64,000 nt of DNA from Clostridia bacterium (GTDB taxonomy: Bacteria; Bacillota; Clostridia; Saccharofermentanales; Saccharofermentanaceae), in NCBI GenBank assembly GCA_016287245.1, contig JAEEWG010000001.1:124001-188000 (forward strand). Direction: 5' to 3'. The position numbers and the translations under genes are program-made. Position 1 is the stretch's first letter; the number at the start of each line of letters is the position of its first letter. Below are positions 17,262 to 25,999 of this stretch, piece by piece. The notes below the pieces were generated by a model. That model was not told the origin of the DNA, searched no databases, and saw only the letters and a list, made by a program, of their open reading frames with translations.

Positions 17262-18044
17262 ATGTTTTGTCCAAAATGCGGATTCCAAGTTCCTGACGGA
17301 AGTGCTACATGCACAAATTGCGGAGCGCCGTTAACTGCTCCTGAGGCTCCGGCTGTTCAGACTCCTGTCGCTCCTGCTCCGGAAGTTGCTCCGGTTGCAC
17401 CTGCTCCGGCTCAGGCTCCTGTTGTTCAGACTCTTCCTGTTGCTGCTCCGGCTGCTTCTGCTGCCAGCAACATTGATATGAACTTTGGCGCTTTCATGAA
17501 GGATCTTTTCTCTAATCCTGTTGATGCTGTTACTTCCAGAGCTAAGGCTCCGTTCTGGGTACTCGGTGTTATCTGCGCTGGTGCATTTGCAGTGCTTCAG
17601 TTTATCCTTGCTTTGATCGACTTTGATTACAAGACAGCTCAGTGGGGTTTCTACTATCTGCTGACTGAGATCTTTGCTTTTGCTGGTCTTGCACTCTTTG
17701 CATTGCTTTTCACGTCTGTATTTAAAATCAAGAAACTCGATCTTCTTTCTTCGGTTTCTCTTGCAGGTCTTGCATACTGCTTCATGGCTCCTGCCCGTCT
17801 GATCGCTTTCATCAACACGAAGATCTATAATGCGATTGATATCAATTTCTTCTCCATTTCTTCGATCTTCACATCGGTTGCGACACTCTTCGTTGTGATC
17901 TGCCTTTATGATTTCGCAATCAACAACAAGGATGCTGCAAAGGGTAAGGTAAATGCTTTCCTGTTCACGATCTGCACTATGGCTGGCTATTACCTCACAG
18001 ATCTTTTCTTCAGCTGGATGTTCACAAAGATGTTCTTCAGCTGA
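17262..18044 (+). CDS. Zinc-ribbon membrane protein with Pro/Ala-rich linker
   Basis: Function is unknown. The 260 residues start with a zinc ribbon (MFCPKCG ... CTNCG, two CxxC pairs within residues 3-23). A linker of about 50 residues made mostly of Ala, Pro and Val follows, and then about five transmembrane helices from residue 95 to the end, reminiscent of Yip1-type membrane proteins. The ribbon would be cytoplasmic. The ATG at 17262 is chosen because GGAGG lies at 17251-17255; the in-frame TTG at 17244 lies before that site. Proline is frequent in the linker and tRNA-Pro is the gene just upstream, probably by coincidence. Confidence 0.7.
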   Translation: MFCPKCGFQVPDGSATCTNCGAPLTAPEAPAVQTPVAPAPEVAPVAPAPAQAPVVQTLPVAAPAASAASNIDMNFGAFMKDLFSNPVDAVTSRAKAPFWVLGVICAGAFAVLQFILALIDFDYKTAQWGFYYLLTEIFAFAGLALFALLFTSVFKIKKLDLLSSVSLAGLAYCFMAPARLIAFINTKIYNAIDINFFSISSIFTSVATLFVVICLYDFAINNKDAAKGKVNAFLFTICTMAGYYLTDLFFSWMFTKMFFS

Positions 18045-18067
18045 TCGGAAATACATCGATCTATACG

Positions 18068-18099
18068 AAAAGAGCTGTCCGAAAGGACAGCTCTTTTTT
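18068..18099. terminator. Bidirectional terminator between convergent genes
   Basis: AAAAGAGCTGTCC and GGACAGCTCTTTT pair over 13 bp around a GAAA tetraloop. A and T runs on the two sides allow it to serve both the zinc-ribbon gene and the SDR gene. Confidence 0.93.
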
Positions 18100-18119
18100 G
18101 TTATATAGAATCAAAATCC

Positions 18120-18860
18120 TCAAGCGATATATCCGCCGTTTACTCCTATGACCTGTCCGGTGATAAAAGAACTGGTATCCGAGGCCAGGTAGAAGATCGT
18201 GTCCGCAACTTCCTCCGGTGTGCCGAGACGGCAGAGAGGAGTCTCTTCACAAAGAGCATTTCTCGTTTCATCATCAAGGACTGCATTCATCTCGGTATCG
18301 ATCACGCCAGGTGCGACACAGTTGACGCGGATGTTTGAGGGGCCTACTTCCTGTGCAAGCGCTTTAGTGAAGCCGATTATAGCGGCTTTAGATGTGCTGT
18401 AGCAGACTTCGCAGGAAGCGCCGGTGACACCCCACATGGAAGAGACCGTGATAATGTTTCCGCTGTGACGGCTGATCATGGAGGGGAGGACAGTGTGCAC
18501 GAGATTAAAGAGCCCGCCGACATTTGTATCCATGATCTTGTTCCATTCCTCGGGAGATGTCTTCGTGAAAAGCTCGATCTTTGAGATGCCGGCATTGCTG
18601 ATGAGGACATCAACAGGACCGAAGGTGTCGACTGCTTCTTTTACCGCGGAATCTACGGCATCCAGATCTCTCACATCTACTTTATAGGCCAGGACATCAT
18701 ATGTGAGCTCCTGGATCTTCTGGCGCGTGTACTGGGCGGATTCGTCATCGGAACGGTAAAAGAAAGTGACTTTGTATCCGGCTTGTGCAAAACGGTAGGC
18801 GGTAGAAGCGCCGATCCCGCGTGAACCGCCGGTGATCAGACAATGTTTCCGGTTTTCCAT
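18120..18860 (-). CDS. SDR-family oxidoreductase, FabG-like
   Basis: This is a short-chain dehydrogenase of 246 residues, the usual FabG size. The nucleotide loop TGGSRGIGAS is at about residues 9-18 and NAG follows near 91. The catalytic Ser lies in VSSMWG and the Tyr/Lys pair in YSTSKAA, followed by the NVAPG-type loop seen as NCVAPGVIDTEM. The arginine in the Gly-Ser-Arg loop fits NADPH use. It could be 3-oxoacyl-ACP reductase or a related reductase. It stands alone with its own promoter (18894-18922), away from acpP at 32.7 kb, so a fatty-acid role is not supported by context. GGGAGG precedes the ATG. Confidence 0.82.
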   Translation of the reverse strand: MENRKHCLITGGSRGIGASTAYRFAQAGYKVTFFYRSDDESAQYTRQKIQELTYDVLAYKVDVRDLDAVDSAVKEAVDTFGPVDVLISNAGISKIELFTKTSPEEWNKIMDTNVGGLFNLVHTVLPSMISRHSGNIITVSSMWGVTGASCEVCYSTSKAAIIGFTKALAQEVGPSNIRVNCVAPGVIDTEMNAVLDDETRNALCEETPLCRLGTPEEVADTIFYLASDTSSFITGQVIGVNGGYIA

Positions 18861-18893
18861 GAAAGACCCTCCCCAAAGTTGCTTTATGGTTTA

Positions 18894-18922
18894 ATCGTAT
18901 CGAACAAATCCTGTTATGACAA
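18894..18922 (-). promoter_or_regulatory. Promoter of the SDR gene
   Basis: On the minus strand: TTGTCA, 17 bases, TACGAT. This gives a leader of about 27 bases. Confidence 0.6.
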
Positions 18923-18942
18923 GCGTATGCGTGATAAAAAGG

Positions 18943-18971
18943 TTGCGTAAATTCCAAATAATGATTATTAT
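18943..18971 (+). promoter_or_regulatory. Promoter of the 19004 gene
   Basis: TTGCGT, 17 bases, TATTAT, about 32 bases before the ATG at 19004. It lies back to back with the SDR promoter. Confidence 0.6.
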
Positions 18972-19003
18972 CTCTTTAGTGTCTTTATAGGAAGGTAAAT
19001 GGT

Positions 19004-20209
19004 ATGGCTAAGTATTTGGAGAATGAAAATGAATCTCCGGAAGTAGATCTTAAGAACCTTACAGTAAAACTTGCAGGTATGGGCCTTGACGAAGAGATCG
19101 ATCAGGTGATCCCCGGCAAAAAGAAGAAGAAAAAGGGAGCATCTGAAAAGACGGATGCGGAAGATAACGCTGATTCCGAGAATGTATCTGAAGAGGCAGA
19201 AGTGGAAGAAGCAGTGGAAGACCCGGAAGTCGACGATGCTGTCGACGATATCCTGGCTAAAGCTTCCGATATGGAGGAGAAGGCTTCTGAAACAAAAGAG
19301 ATGGTTGAAGAAGAAGCGGAAGAGATCTCCGACGAAGTGAATGAATTCTATGAGAAGCGTCACGCAGAGCGCGATCTTTCCCTGGAAAAGGTAGAAGAAC
19401 TGGCCGAAGAGATCTCTGACAAGAAGCAGAAGGTCGGTCTGGATACCGTGATCCCTAAAAAGGAGAAGGTCCAGGAAGAAACGAAAGAGAAGAAAAAGGC
19501 GAAACTCGACGGCGTTGCGATCACAGGTATTGTTCTTGCCTTCCTCGCGCTGATCGGCGGTATCATCTATATTTATATGTCAGTTCATCAGGAACCGAAC
19601 CTCGGCATTACCGAGAGAGAATTCCGTGTGAAGTATTTTGAGACTCCGATCTATAAGGGAATCATCAACTACGGCTTTACGCTTCCGGAACCGACATATC
19701 GTGATCAGAAAGAAGAGACGACAACAACTGATGCATCCGCTTCAGAAACAACTGCGGAGACGACAGCAGCTACTGAAACTTCAGTAGATCCGACTGCCGT
19801 AACTACGGCGAAGAAGTCCAAGTACCGCTACTTCGACAGTTCCTGTTCGAATGCTCTTTACCTGCCGATCTATATTACAGGCTGTGAATGCAAGAGCAAC
19901 AACTACATGAAGCGTATCCGTTTCTTCGCTCCGTTTGAGACCCAGGAGGATCTTGATGTGATCATCGTCGCCTACGCAGGATTCCTGCAGGCCTTTACAG
20001 GATATGACAGCCAGACATGCGTAGATAAGTTAAAAGACGCTTTCAACCAGTCCGTGGCATCAGCTGATCCGGCTGTAGCAGTCGTGGATGGCGACATCGC
20101 ATATGCGCTGTCCAAGAATACGATCGACGGTGTTCTCTGCTATGTTCTTGATTTCGTTCCGGCAAAGGAAGCCAGCAAGTACGTGTATGTAAACTCTATC
20201 TTTGGCTGA
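19004..20209 (+). CDS. Single-pass membrane protein of unknown function
   Basis: I do not recognise a family. The 401 residues start with about 165 cytoplasmic residues that are very rich in Glu, Asp and Lys and likely partly coiled-coil (about 60-150). One transmembrane helix follows at about 170-192. Outside it there is a short stretch, then a Thr/Ala/Ser linker near 245-265, and a C-terminal domain of about 130 residues that includes two Cys near 280 and 295. The layout suggests a bitopic protein with an extracytoplasmic sensor or binding domain. It has its own promoter and a terminator at 20236, so it is a single-gene unit. Confidence 0.65.
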   Translation: MAKYLENENESPEVDLKNLTVKLAGMGLDEEIDQVIPGKKKKKKGASEKTDAEDNADSENVSEEAEVEEAVEDPEVDDAVDDILAKASDMEEKASETKEMVEEEAEEISDEVNEFYEKRHAERDLSLEKVEELAEEISDKKQKVGLDTVIPKKEKVQEETKEKKKAKLDGVAITGIVLAFLALIGGIIYIYMSVHQEPNLGITEREFRVKYFETPIYKGIINYGFTLPEPTYRDQKEETTTTDASASETTAETTAATETSVDPTAVTTAKKSKYRYFDSSCSNALYLPIYITGCECKSNNYMKRIRFFAPFETQEDLDVIIVAYAGFLQAFTGYDSQTCVDKLKDAFNQSVASADPAVAVVDGDIAYALSKNTIDGVLCYVLDFVPAKEASKYVYVNSIFG

Positions 20210-20235
20210 TCCGGTCGATTATAAATGAGCTTATC

Positions 20236-20273
20236 CCGCCATCTCCGTTAAATCGGGGGTGGCGGTTCTTTTT
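20236..20273 (+). terminator. Terminator of the 19004 gene
   Basis: CCGCCATC pairs with GGTGGCGG (one G-U) around a 14-base loop, followed by TTCTTTTT. Confidence 0.8.
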
Positions 20274-20276
20274 ACG

Positions 20277-20309
20277 AAAAAATCAGGAGCTGTGAAAACA
20301 ACTCCTGAT
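20277..20309 (-). terminator. Terminator of tRNA-Trp
   Basis: On the minus strand ATCAGGAG pairs with CTCCTGAT around a 12-base loop, and a T run follows. It begins right after the encoded CCA of the tRNA. Confidence 0.85.
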
Positions 20310-20310
20310 A

Positions 20311-20385
20311 TGGCAGGGGAGACACGATTCGAACATGCAACCAGCGGTTTTGGAGACCGCTGCTCTACCATTGAGCCACTCCCCT
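20311..20385 (-). tRNA. tRNA-Trp (anticodon CCA)
   Basis: The 75-base cloverleaf has the acceptor AGGGGAG paired with CTCCCCT, discriminator G, and an encoded CCA end. The anticodon loop is CTCCAAA with CCA (its complement TGG is at 20351-20353), and the T-loop is GTTCGAATC. It has its own promoter and terminator. Confidence 0.95.
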
Positions 20386-20397
20386 AGGTATATGGGT

Positions 20398-20414
20398 GTT
20401 TGGTCGAGCCAAAC
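20398..20414 (-). other. Hairpin in the tRNA-Trp 5' leader
   Basis: GTTTGG-TCGAG-CCAAAC forms a 6-bp stem and 5-base loop between the promoter -10 and the mature tRNA end. It may guide 5' processing or be an operator; neither is shown. Confidence 0.35.
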
Positions 20415-20424
20415 AACATGCATT

Positions 20425-20453
20425 AGTTTACTCAAGTGTTTGCATGATGTCAA
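20425..20453 (-). promoter_or_regulatory. Promoter of tRNA-Trp
   Basis: On the minus strand: TTGACA, 17 bases, TAAACT. Its -35 lies inside the spacer of the divergent proC promoter. Confidence 0.65.
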
Positions 20454-20468
20454 GTAGAATGTTATGAT
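20440..20468 (+). promoter_or_regulatory. Promoter of the proC operon
   Basis: TTGCAT, 17 bases, TATGAT, 40 bases before the proC start. It overlaps the tRNA-Trp promoter, so RNA polymerase probably cannot occupy both at once. Confidence 0.65.
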
Positions 20469-20508
20469 TTTATGGATAGGAACATAAAGAAAATCGAGGT
20501 GTTTTTAC

Positions 20509-21312
20509 ATGATTTTTTCAGTGATCGGAACCGGCAATATGGGCCGCGCCCTTGTAGGCGGATTTATTAAGAGCGGGATCCTTACTCCCAAGGATGTAAG
20601 ACTTTGCGATATCGATGAGAAGAAGGTTACGGAATTAGCCTCTGAAACAGGCTGCCAGCCGTACACAGACGCTTCTCTTGCGGTTGAGGGTGCGGATTAT
20701 ATCCTTCTGGCCGTCAAGCCTCAGGTGTTTGATGCGACCGTAAAAACACTTTCCGGAAATATCAAGGACGGTGCTGTGGTCATTTCTATCGCAGCTTCCG
20801 TAACTTTGGACCGTATTTCAAGACTTCTCAGAGAAAATTCCTCCATCGTCCGTGTTATGCCGAATACACCGGCGCTCGTTGGCGCCAGCGTATGTGCCGT
20901 CTGTACACGTAATGTCGATGATGAGAAGAAAGAATTCGTTGAAAAACTTCTGGGTACCTGCGGCATCGTAGTTCCCTGCGACGAGAAGACACTCGACGCG
21001 ATCGGATGTGTATCGGGTACAGGCCCTGCCTATGTCATGCTCTTCATTGAAGCGATGGCTGATGCGGCTGTAAAGCTCGGCATCCCGAGAAAGACAGCTC
21101 TGGATATTGCTGCGATGACCGTTTACGGTTCCGGCAAGCTCATGGTCGAGACAGGTACGCATCCTGCAGTATTAAAGGATCAGGTATGTTCTCCCGGCGG
21201 AACGACGATCGAAGGCGTTCTGGCGCTCGAGAAGGGCGGTCTGCGTGCGGCTGTTGAAGATGCAGTCATTGCTGCTGACCTCAAGACGAAGGCCCTTGCA
21301 GGAGGAAAATGA
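20509..21312 (+). CDS. proC: Pyrroline-5-carboxylate reductase
   Basis: ProC makes the last step of proline synthesis, reducing pyrroline-5-carboxylate with NAD(P)H. The 267 residues begin with the Rossmann loop GTGNMGRALVGG at about residues 6-17. The C-terminal half has the family signature with GSGKLMVETG, CSPGGTT and GVLALEKGG. GAGG lies about 10 bases before the ATG. It is the first gene of a dense operon with rnhA 3 bases downstream. Confidence 0.96.
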   Translation: MIFSVIGTGNMGRALVGGFIKSGILTPKDVRLCDIDEKKVTELASETGCQPYTDASLAVEGADYILLAVKPQVFDATVKTLSGNIKDGAVVISIAASVTLDRISRLLRENSSIVRVMPNTPALVGASVCAVCTRNVDDEKKEFVEKLLGTCGIVVPCDEKTLDAIGCVSGTGPAYVMLFIEAMADAAVKLGIPRKTALDIAAMTVYGSGKLMVETGTHPAVLKDQVCSPGGTTIEGVLALEKGGLRAAVEDAVIAADLKTKALAGGK

Positions 21313-21315
21313 TCT

Positions 21316-21777
21316 GTGGCAGATCTGATGTCTGTAGATATCTATACGGATGGTGCCTGTTCCGGAAATCCCGGCCCGGGCGGATGGGGAGCGATCCTGA
21401 TCTGTAAGGGTGTCGAGAAGGAGATCTCCGGCGGGGAGAGTCTGACCACGAATAATCGTATGGAACTGATTGCGGCGATCTCGGCGTTAAAGTGCCTGAA
21501 CCGTCCGTGTAAAGTGCAGCTTTATTCCGACAGTGCCTACCTGATCAATGGTTTTACCGCAGGCTGGATCATGTCTTGGAAACGTAACGGCTGGAAAAAC
21601 AGTTCGAAACAAACCGTTAGTAATATTGACTTGTGGCAGGAACTTGACCGCCTTTCCGGTATTCATACGATCACCTGGATCAAGGTCAAGGGCCATGCCG
21701 ATAATGAGTATAACAACCGCTGCGACAAACTCGCAGTAGCCCAATCAAAAAAACAGGGAGAAGGAACGAATGGATAA
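21316..21777 (+). CDS. rnhA: Ribonuclease HI
   Basis: RNase HI cuts the RNA strand of RNA-DNA hybrids. The 153 residues contain all four acidic residues of the active site: Asp in YTDGACSGNPG, Glu in NNRMELIAAI, Asp in YSDSAYL and Asp in KGHADNEYNN. The start is GTG at 21316 with GGAGG ending 10 bases upstream, inside the end of proC. The last 8 bases overlap the next gene. A second RNase H of type II is encoded at 46329. Confidence 0.97.
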   Translation: MADLMSVDIYTDGACSGNPGPGGWGAILICKGVEKEISGGESLTTNNRMELIAAISALKCLNRPCKVQLYSDSAYLINGFTAGWIMSWKRNGWKNSSKQTVSNIDLWQELDRLSGIHTITWIKVKGHADNEYNNRCDKLAVAQSKKQGEGTNG

Positions 21778-22342
21778 GCCGAAAGGGAATATCGCTGCTC
21801 TTGATGAGCAGCTTTGCGAGAAAACGGTCGACCGGCAGGTCGCCTTTGAAGGTAAAGTCTTTTCGGTCGAGGTCAAGAAGGTCGAGCTTTTTGACGGATC
21901 CCTTGCGCGCCGTGAAGTCGTCCTGCATCATGGCGGTGCGACGATCGTCGCGCTCGATGACGAGAAAAACGTCTATCTGGTAAGACAATTCCGTTCTCCT
22001 TATGAAAAGGTCCTTCTTGAGATCCCGGCCGGGAAACTCGAAAAGGATGAAGATCCCATGGCCTGTGCGATCAGAGAACTGAAGGAAGAAACAGGCATGC
22101 AGGCTGAAAAGGTCGAGTCTTTAGGTCATATGTATGCGACTCCCGGGTACTGCTCGGAGATCATCCACCTGTTCCTGGCGACCGGTCTTTCTTTCGGCGA
22201 AGGAAACCCGGATGACGGGGAGTTCCTGCAGCTTGTGAAGATGCCTCTTTCCGAGGCGATCGAGAAGATCGAGACCAATGAGATCTCTGATGCAAAAACG
22301 ATGGTAGCTCTTTTAAAGACCGCAAGAAGGGTCGGTGTCTGA
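21770..22342 (+). CDS. NUDIX hydrolase, ADP-ribose pyrophosphatase type
   Basis: The 190 residues match the ADP-ribose/ADP-sugar pyrophosphatase group of NUDIX enzymes, which hydrolyse ADP-ribose to AMP and ribose 5-phosphate. The Nudix box G-x5-E-x7-REL-x-EE-x-G runs from GKLEKDE to REL-KEE-TGM near residues 87-109. The upstream RREVVLHHGGATIVALDD segment is typical of the group. It overlaps rnhA by 8 bases and ftsK by 1 base, so it is translated as part of the operon. The exact substrate cannot be fixed from sequence. Confidence 0.9.
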   Translation: MDKPKGNIAALDEQLCEKTVDRQVAFEGKVFSVEVKKVELFDGSLARREVVLHHGGATIVALDDEKNVYLVRQFRSPYEKVLLEIPAGKLEKDEDPMACAIRELKEETGMQAEKVESLGHMYATPGYCSEIIHLFLATGLSFGEGNPDDGEFLQLVKMPLSEAIEKIETNEISDAKTMVALLKTARRVGV

Positions 22343-25131
22343 TGAACGAAAGAAGTGGCCAAAGACATGACATAACCGGCGTTTTGCTGTTTGCTGTCGC
22401 AGTTTTACTGGGGCTCTCTTATTATCTGCCGCTTTCTGTAACAGGGAACCTCGGCAGGATCTTACGTGGCGTTGGTACCGGTCTTATCGGTGTTTCCGCT
22501 TATCTGGTCCCGATCATCCTGCTTTATGCGTCCGTGGACTTTTTCCTAGAGAAAAGACCCAACGTGGCACCTATACGTGTCCGTTCCGTACTGATCCTTT
22601 TGGTCTGCGTTTCTTCGATCCTGGCGGTCATTACCGTAAGCCCTGTCTATGTGAAAACTGCCTGCGCGAATGCCAGCGGAAATGTGAAAGCCACCAAAGC
22701 GCTCTCGCTTCTATGGAGACTGGGCATGGATAACACGCTTTTAGGTGCTCCTGCGAAGGATGTTATCCTCCCGGGCGGTATCATCGGCGGATCGATCGCT
22801 TTAGCTCTTCGTGCAGTTGCCGCGAAAGCCGGAGCGCTGATCATCCTGATCGCTTTTACGATCTCACAGGTCGTACTGATCTTTAACATCAGTATTACCG
22901 ATACTGCGACGAAGACGGCTAATGTCATCAAGACAAAGAGCCAGCAGGCTTCGGAAGCTCTCCGTCAGGGAAAAGAATGGCGTGAAAGAGAACGCATCGC
23001 CAGGGAGAGGATGCTGGCCCAGCAGGGAGGAAGAAGACCTTCTGCTGTTCGGGATCCCCGTATTTCACCATTTGAAGAGATCCCGGGTCCGCAGGGCTTT
23101 ATCGATTTAGAGGGAACTCCTGTGAAGATGAATCAGGAAACGTGGTCGGAACGGGAGAAAGTCTTTGATTTTGATCTGACAAATGATACGGATCCGGCAC
23201 CGGAAGCCCAGAAAGTAGAAGTTCCGCCGGAGCCGAGAGTCGATTTCGGTTTCAGTAATCCGAAAGCTCCTCATGTTGAAAAGATCCCGGATGAGAATGA
23301 ACCTCAGTGGATCGATCTTCCGCCGCTTCCCGGCGAAGAACCGAGACCGGGCACGATCCTGCCGTCTCCTACGGTGAGCCCGTATCAGGAGAAGGTAGAA
23401 GTCCGTGTTCATGAGCAGGGCGGCACGCAGATCCGTGTTCCTGACTTGAACGAAATGGAAAGAGATACCTCTTCTTCGAATCTTTATGCACAGGATATTC
23501 CTGCATCTGCGATCCCGGAGATGCCTCCTGTAGCTAAAGTGGAAACACCTGCTCCTGCTGTTCAGGCTCCGATACCTCCTGTTTCTCAGGTGGAAGAGAA
23601 TAGAAATTTTGTTGATAATGCAGCTTCTGCCAAGACTTCTGTCCCGGATATTCCGCCGACGAGAAGATCTTCGAATAAGAAATATGCGAAAGCACCGACG
23701 AATCTTCTTTCCCATGATAAGCCGCAGGCTGCAAGAAATGTCATCGATGGTCAGGACGCAGAGGGAATGAAGCTTGTTGCCGCTCTTAGAAGTTTCGGTA
23801 TCGAAACAAGACTTACCGATGTTACCAGAGGCCCTGCCATCACCAGATTCGAAGTGGCACCGGCTCCGGGTATCAAGGTCAGCCGTATCACGAATCTTTC
23901 GGACGATATCGCGCTGGCACTCGCGGCGCAGAGCATTCGTATCGAGGCGCCTATCCCCGGTAAGTCTGCGGTCGGTATCGAAGTACCGAATAAGACTGTG
24001 GCTCCTGTGCATCTGGGAAATCTTCTGGATTCTCCGACGTTTAAGAATTCCCAATCTCCGCTGACGGTAGCTCTTGGAAAAGATATCCCGGGCAGTCCGA
24101 TCCTCTGTGACCTTGCGAAGATGCCGCATCTTCTGATCGCAGGTTCTACAGGTTCCGGTAAATCCGTATGTATCAACTCGATCCTGATCAGTATCCTCTG
24201 CCACGCATCTCCGTCTCAGGTCCGTATGATCATGGTCGACCCGAAAGTCGTTGAACTTGCCGTATATAACGGTATTCCGCATCTTCTTTGCCCGGTCGTG
24301 ACCGATGCGAAGAAAGCGGCCAATGCTTTGAACTGGGCCGTTCGGGAGATGACAGACCGTTATGCGAAGTTCGCGGAGGCTTCCGTACGTGACTTTAAGG
24401 GATATAACGAGTACCAGCGTATGAACGGGGAGAAGGAACTCCCGCTGATCCTCGTGGTCATCGACGAGCTTGCTGACCTTATGCAGGTCGCATCGAAAGA
24501 GGTCGAGGAATCGATCTCCCGTCTTACCGCGATGGCCCGTGCGGCGGGTATTCATCTTCTGATCGCTACACAGAGACCTTCGGTCGATGTCATTACGGGT
24601 GTTATTAAGGCAAATATTCCGTCCCGTATCGCATTTGCCGTATCGAGCCAGGTCGACAGCCGAACGATCCTTGATATGGCAGGGGCTGAGAAACTTCTCG
24701 GTAAGGGCGATATGCTCTATTATCCGCAGAGTGCGGCTAAACCTGTACGTGGTCAGGGTGCTCTTGTAACAGATAAAGAAGTTGAAGAGATCATTAGTTA
24801 TATAAAAGCGAATAATGATGTACAATATGATGAGGAAACGGCGGAAGCCATCGTCACCGCGACGAAGTCCGGAAGTACGACTTCGGATTCCGGCTCGGAG
24901 AGCGGCGGGGAGGACGATGTTTTCTATGACGCCGTAGATGTTGTCATCCAGACCGGCTACGCATCTGTTTCACTTCTGCAAAGACGCCTGAATCTCGGGT
25001 ATCCGAGAGCGTCCCGTCTTATCGACCGCATGGCTGAAAAAGGCTATATCGGTCCGTTTGAAGGCAGTAAACCTAGAAAAATACTGATCGATCCTGCCCA
25101 GTGGCTGGAGATCAAAGCAAAGAAAGGATAA
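22342..25131 (+). CDS. ftsK: DNA translocase FtsK/SpoIIIE
   Basis: This hexameric motor pumps chromosomal DNA at the septum. The 929 residues comprise four to five N-terminal transmembrane helices (about 10-190), a charged and then Pro-rich linker (about 200-460), the alpha/beta motor with Walker A GSTGSGKS near 605-612 and Walker B in LVVIDELADLM, and a C-terminal winged-helix gamma domain (about 865-929, with QRRLNLGYPRASRLID) that reads polar DNA motifs. The length is larger than the usual 750-850 because of the linker. The ATG overlaps the NUDIX stop by one base. Whether it serves vegetative division or sporulation cannot be told here. Confidence 0.96.
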   Translation: MNERSGQRHDITGVLLFAVAVLLGLSYYLPLSVTGNLGRILRGVGTGLIGVSAYLVPIILLYASVDFFLEKRPNVAPIRVRSVLILLVCVSSILAVITVSPVYVKTACANASGNVKATKALSLLWRLGMDNTLLGAPAKDVILPGGIIGGSIALALRAVAAKAGALIILIAFTISQVVLIFNISITDTATKTANVIKTKSQQASEALRQGKEWRERERIARERMLAQQGGRRPSAVRDPRISPFEEIPGPQGFIDLEGTPVKMNQETWSEREKVFDFDLTNDTDPAPEAQKVEVPPEPRVDFGFSNPKAPHVEKIPDENEPQWIDLPPLPGEEPRPGTILPSPTVSPYQEKVEVRVHEQGGTQIRVPDLNEMERDTSSSNLYAQDIPASAIPEMPPVAKVETPAPAVQAPIPPVSQVEENRNFVDNAASAKTSVPDIPPTRRSSNKKYAKAPTNLLSHDKPQAARNVIDGQDAEGMKLVAALRSFGIETRLTDVTRGPAITRFEVAPAPGIKVSRITNLSDDIALALAAQSIRIEAPIPGKSAVGIEVPNKTVAPVHLGNLLDSPTFKNSQSPLTVALGKDIPGSPILCDLAKMPHLLIAGSTGSGKSVCINSILISILCHASPSQVRMIMVDPKVVELAVYNGIPHLLCPVVTDAKKAANALNWAVREMTDRYAKFAEASVRDFKGYNEYQRMNGEKELPLILVVIDELADLMQVASKEVEESISRLTAMARAAGIHLLIATQRPSVDVITGVIKANIPSRIAFAVSSQVDSRTILDMAGAEKLLGKGDMLYYPQSAAKPVRGQGALVTDKEVEEIISYIKANNDVQYDEETAEAIVTATKSGSTTSDSGSESGGEDDVFYDAVDVVIQTGYASVSLLQRRLNLGYPRASRLIDRMAEKGYIGPFEGSKPRKILIDPAQWLEIKAKKG

Positions 25132-25134
25132 AGT

Positions 25135-25998
25135 ATGAGCGCAACCATTATTTCCGGAAAAGAACTATCTTCCCTGATCCGTGAGCGGATCACCAAAGAG
25201 ACCGAGGAGCTGACCGCCAAGTACGGTAAGAAGCCGGGCCTGGCAGTGATCCAGGTAGGTGAGAACCCGGCATCCACGATCTATGTCAATAATAAGAAGA
25301 AGGCCTGTGAGCAGGTAGGTTTCCAGTCTTTCGGATATTCTCTTCCGGAAAGTGCGACCGAAAAGGAACTTTTGGACCTGATCGATCAGCTCAATAAGGA
25401 CGACCGTGTGCACGGTATCCTCTGTCAGCTGCCGCTTCCGAAGCATATGGATGAGTTCTCTGTTATCTGTGCTATCGCACCTGAAAAGGACGTGGACGGT
25501 TTCCATCCGGTAAATAAGGGACTTCTTTCCATCGGAAGAGACTGCCTTGTTTCCTGCACACCGAAGGGCTGTATCGAGCTTCTTAAGTATGCCAATGTCG
25601 ATATCTCCGGTAAGAACTGCGTGGTCATCGGCAGAAGTAATATTGTAGGTAAGCCGGTCGCTTCCCTGATGCTTCACGAGAATGCGACAGTAACTGTCGT
25701 GCATTCCAGAACGAAGAACATCAAGGAGATCTGCAAGCAGGCGGATATCCTGATCGTAGCAATCGGCAAGCAGGGATTCGTTACAAAGGAATTCGTAAAA
25801 GAAGGCGCAGTCATCATCGATGTCGGCATCAACCGCTGTGAAGACGGTAAGGTAAGAGGCGACGTGGATTTCGATGATGTAGTGGATATCGCATCTGCCA
25901 TCACTCCGGTACCGGGCGGTGTCGGACCGATGACTATTACCATGCTCCTCCAGAACACACTGGAAGCATTTACCCGCATCGAGAAAGGAAGTATCTGA
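25135..25998 (+). CDS. folD: Methylenetetrahydrofolate dehydrogenase/cyclohydrolase FolD
   Basis: FolD interconverts 5,10-methylene-THF, 5,10-methenyl-THF and 10-formyl-THF for purines and formyl-Met-tRNA. The 287 residues are the usual length. The catalytic YVNNKKKACEQ stretch carries the Lys of the YxxxK motif, and the later PxxDGFHPxN, GRSNIVGKPVASLML and PVPGGVGPMT motifs are all present. It starts 3 bases after ftsK and ends 1 base before cinA. It links this operon to one-carbon metabolism together with glyA at 55.8 kb. Confidence 0.97.
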   Translation: MSATIISGKELSSLIRERITKETEELTAKYGKKPGLAVIQVGENPASTIYVNNKKKACEQVGFQSFGYSLPESATEKELLDLIDQLNKDDRVHGILCQLPLPKHMDEFSVICAIAPEKDVDGFHPVNKGLLSIGRDCLVSCTPKGCIELLKYANVDISGKNCVVIGRSNIVGKPVASLMLHENATVTVVHSRTKNIKEICKQADILIVAIGKQGFVTKEFVKEGAVIIDVGINRCEDGKVRGDVDFDDVVDIASAITPVPGGVGPMTITMLLQNTLEAFTRIEKGSI

Positions 25999-25999
25999 T

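Noticed and set aside
23107..24825. 572-codon open frame on the minus strand opposite ftsK
   Set aside because: Arg/His-rich shadow without family features.
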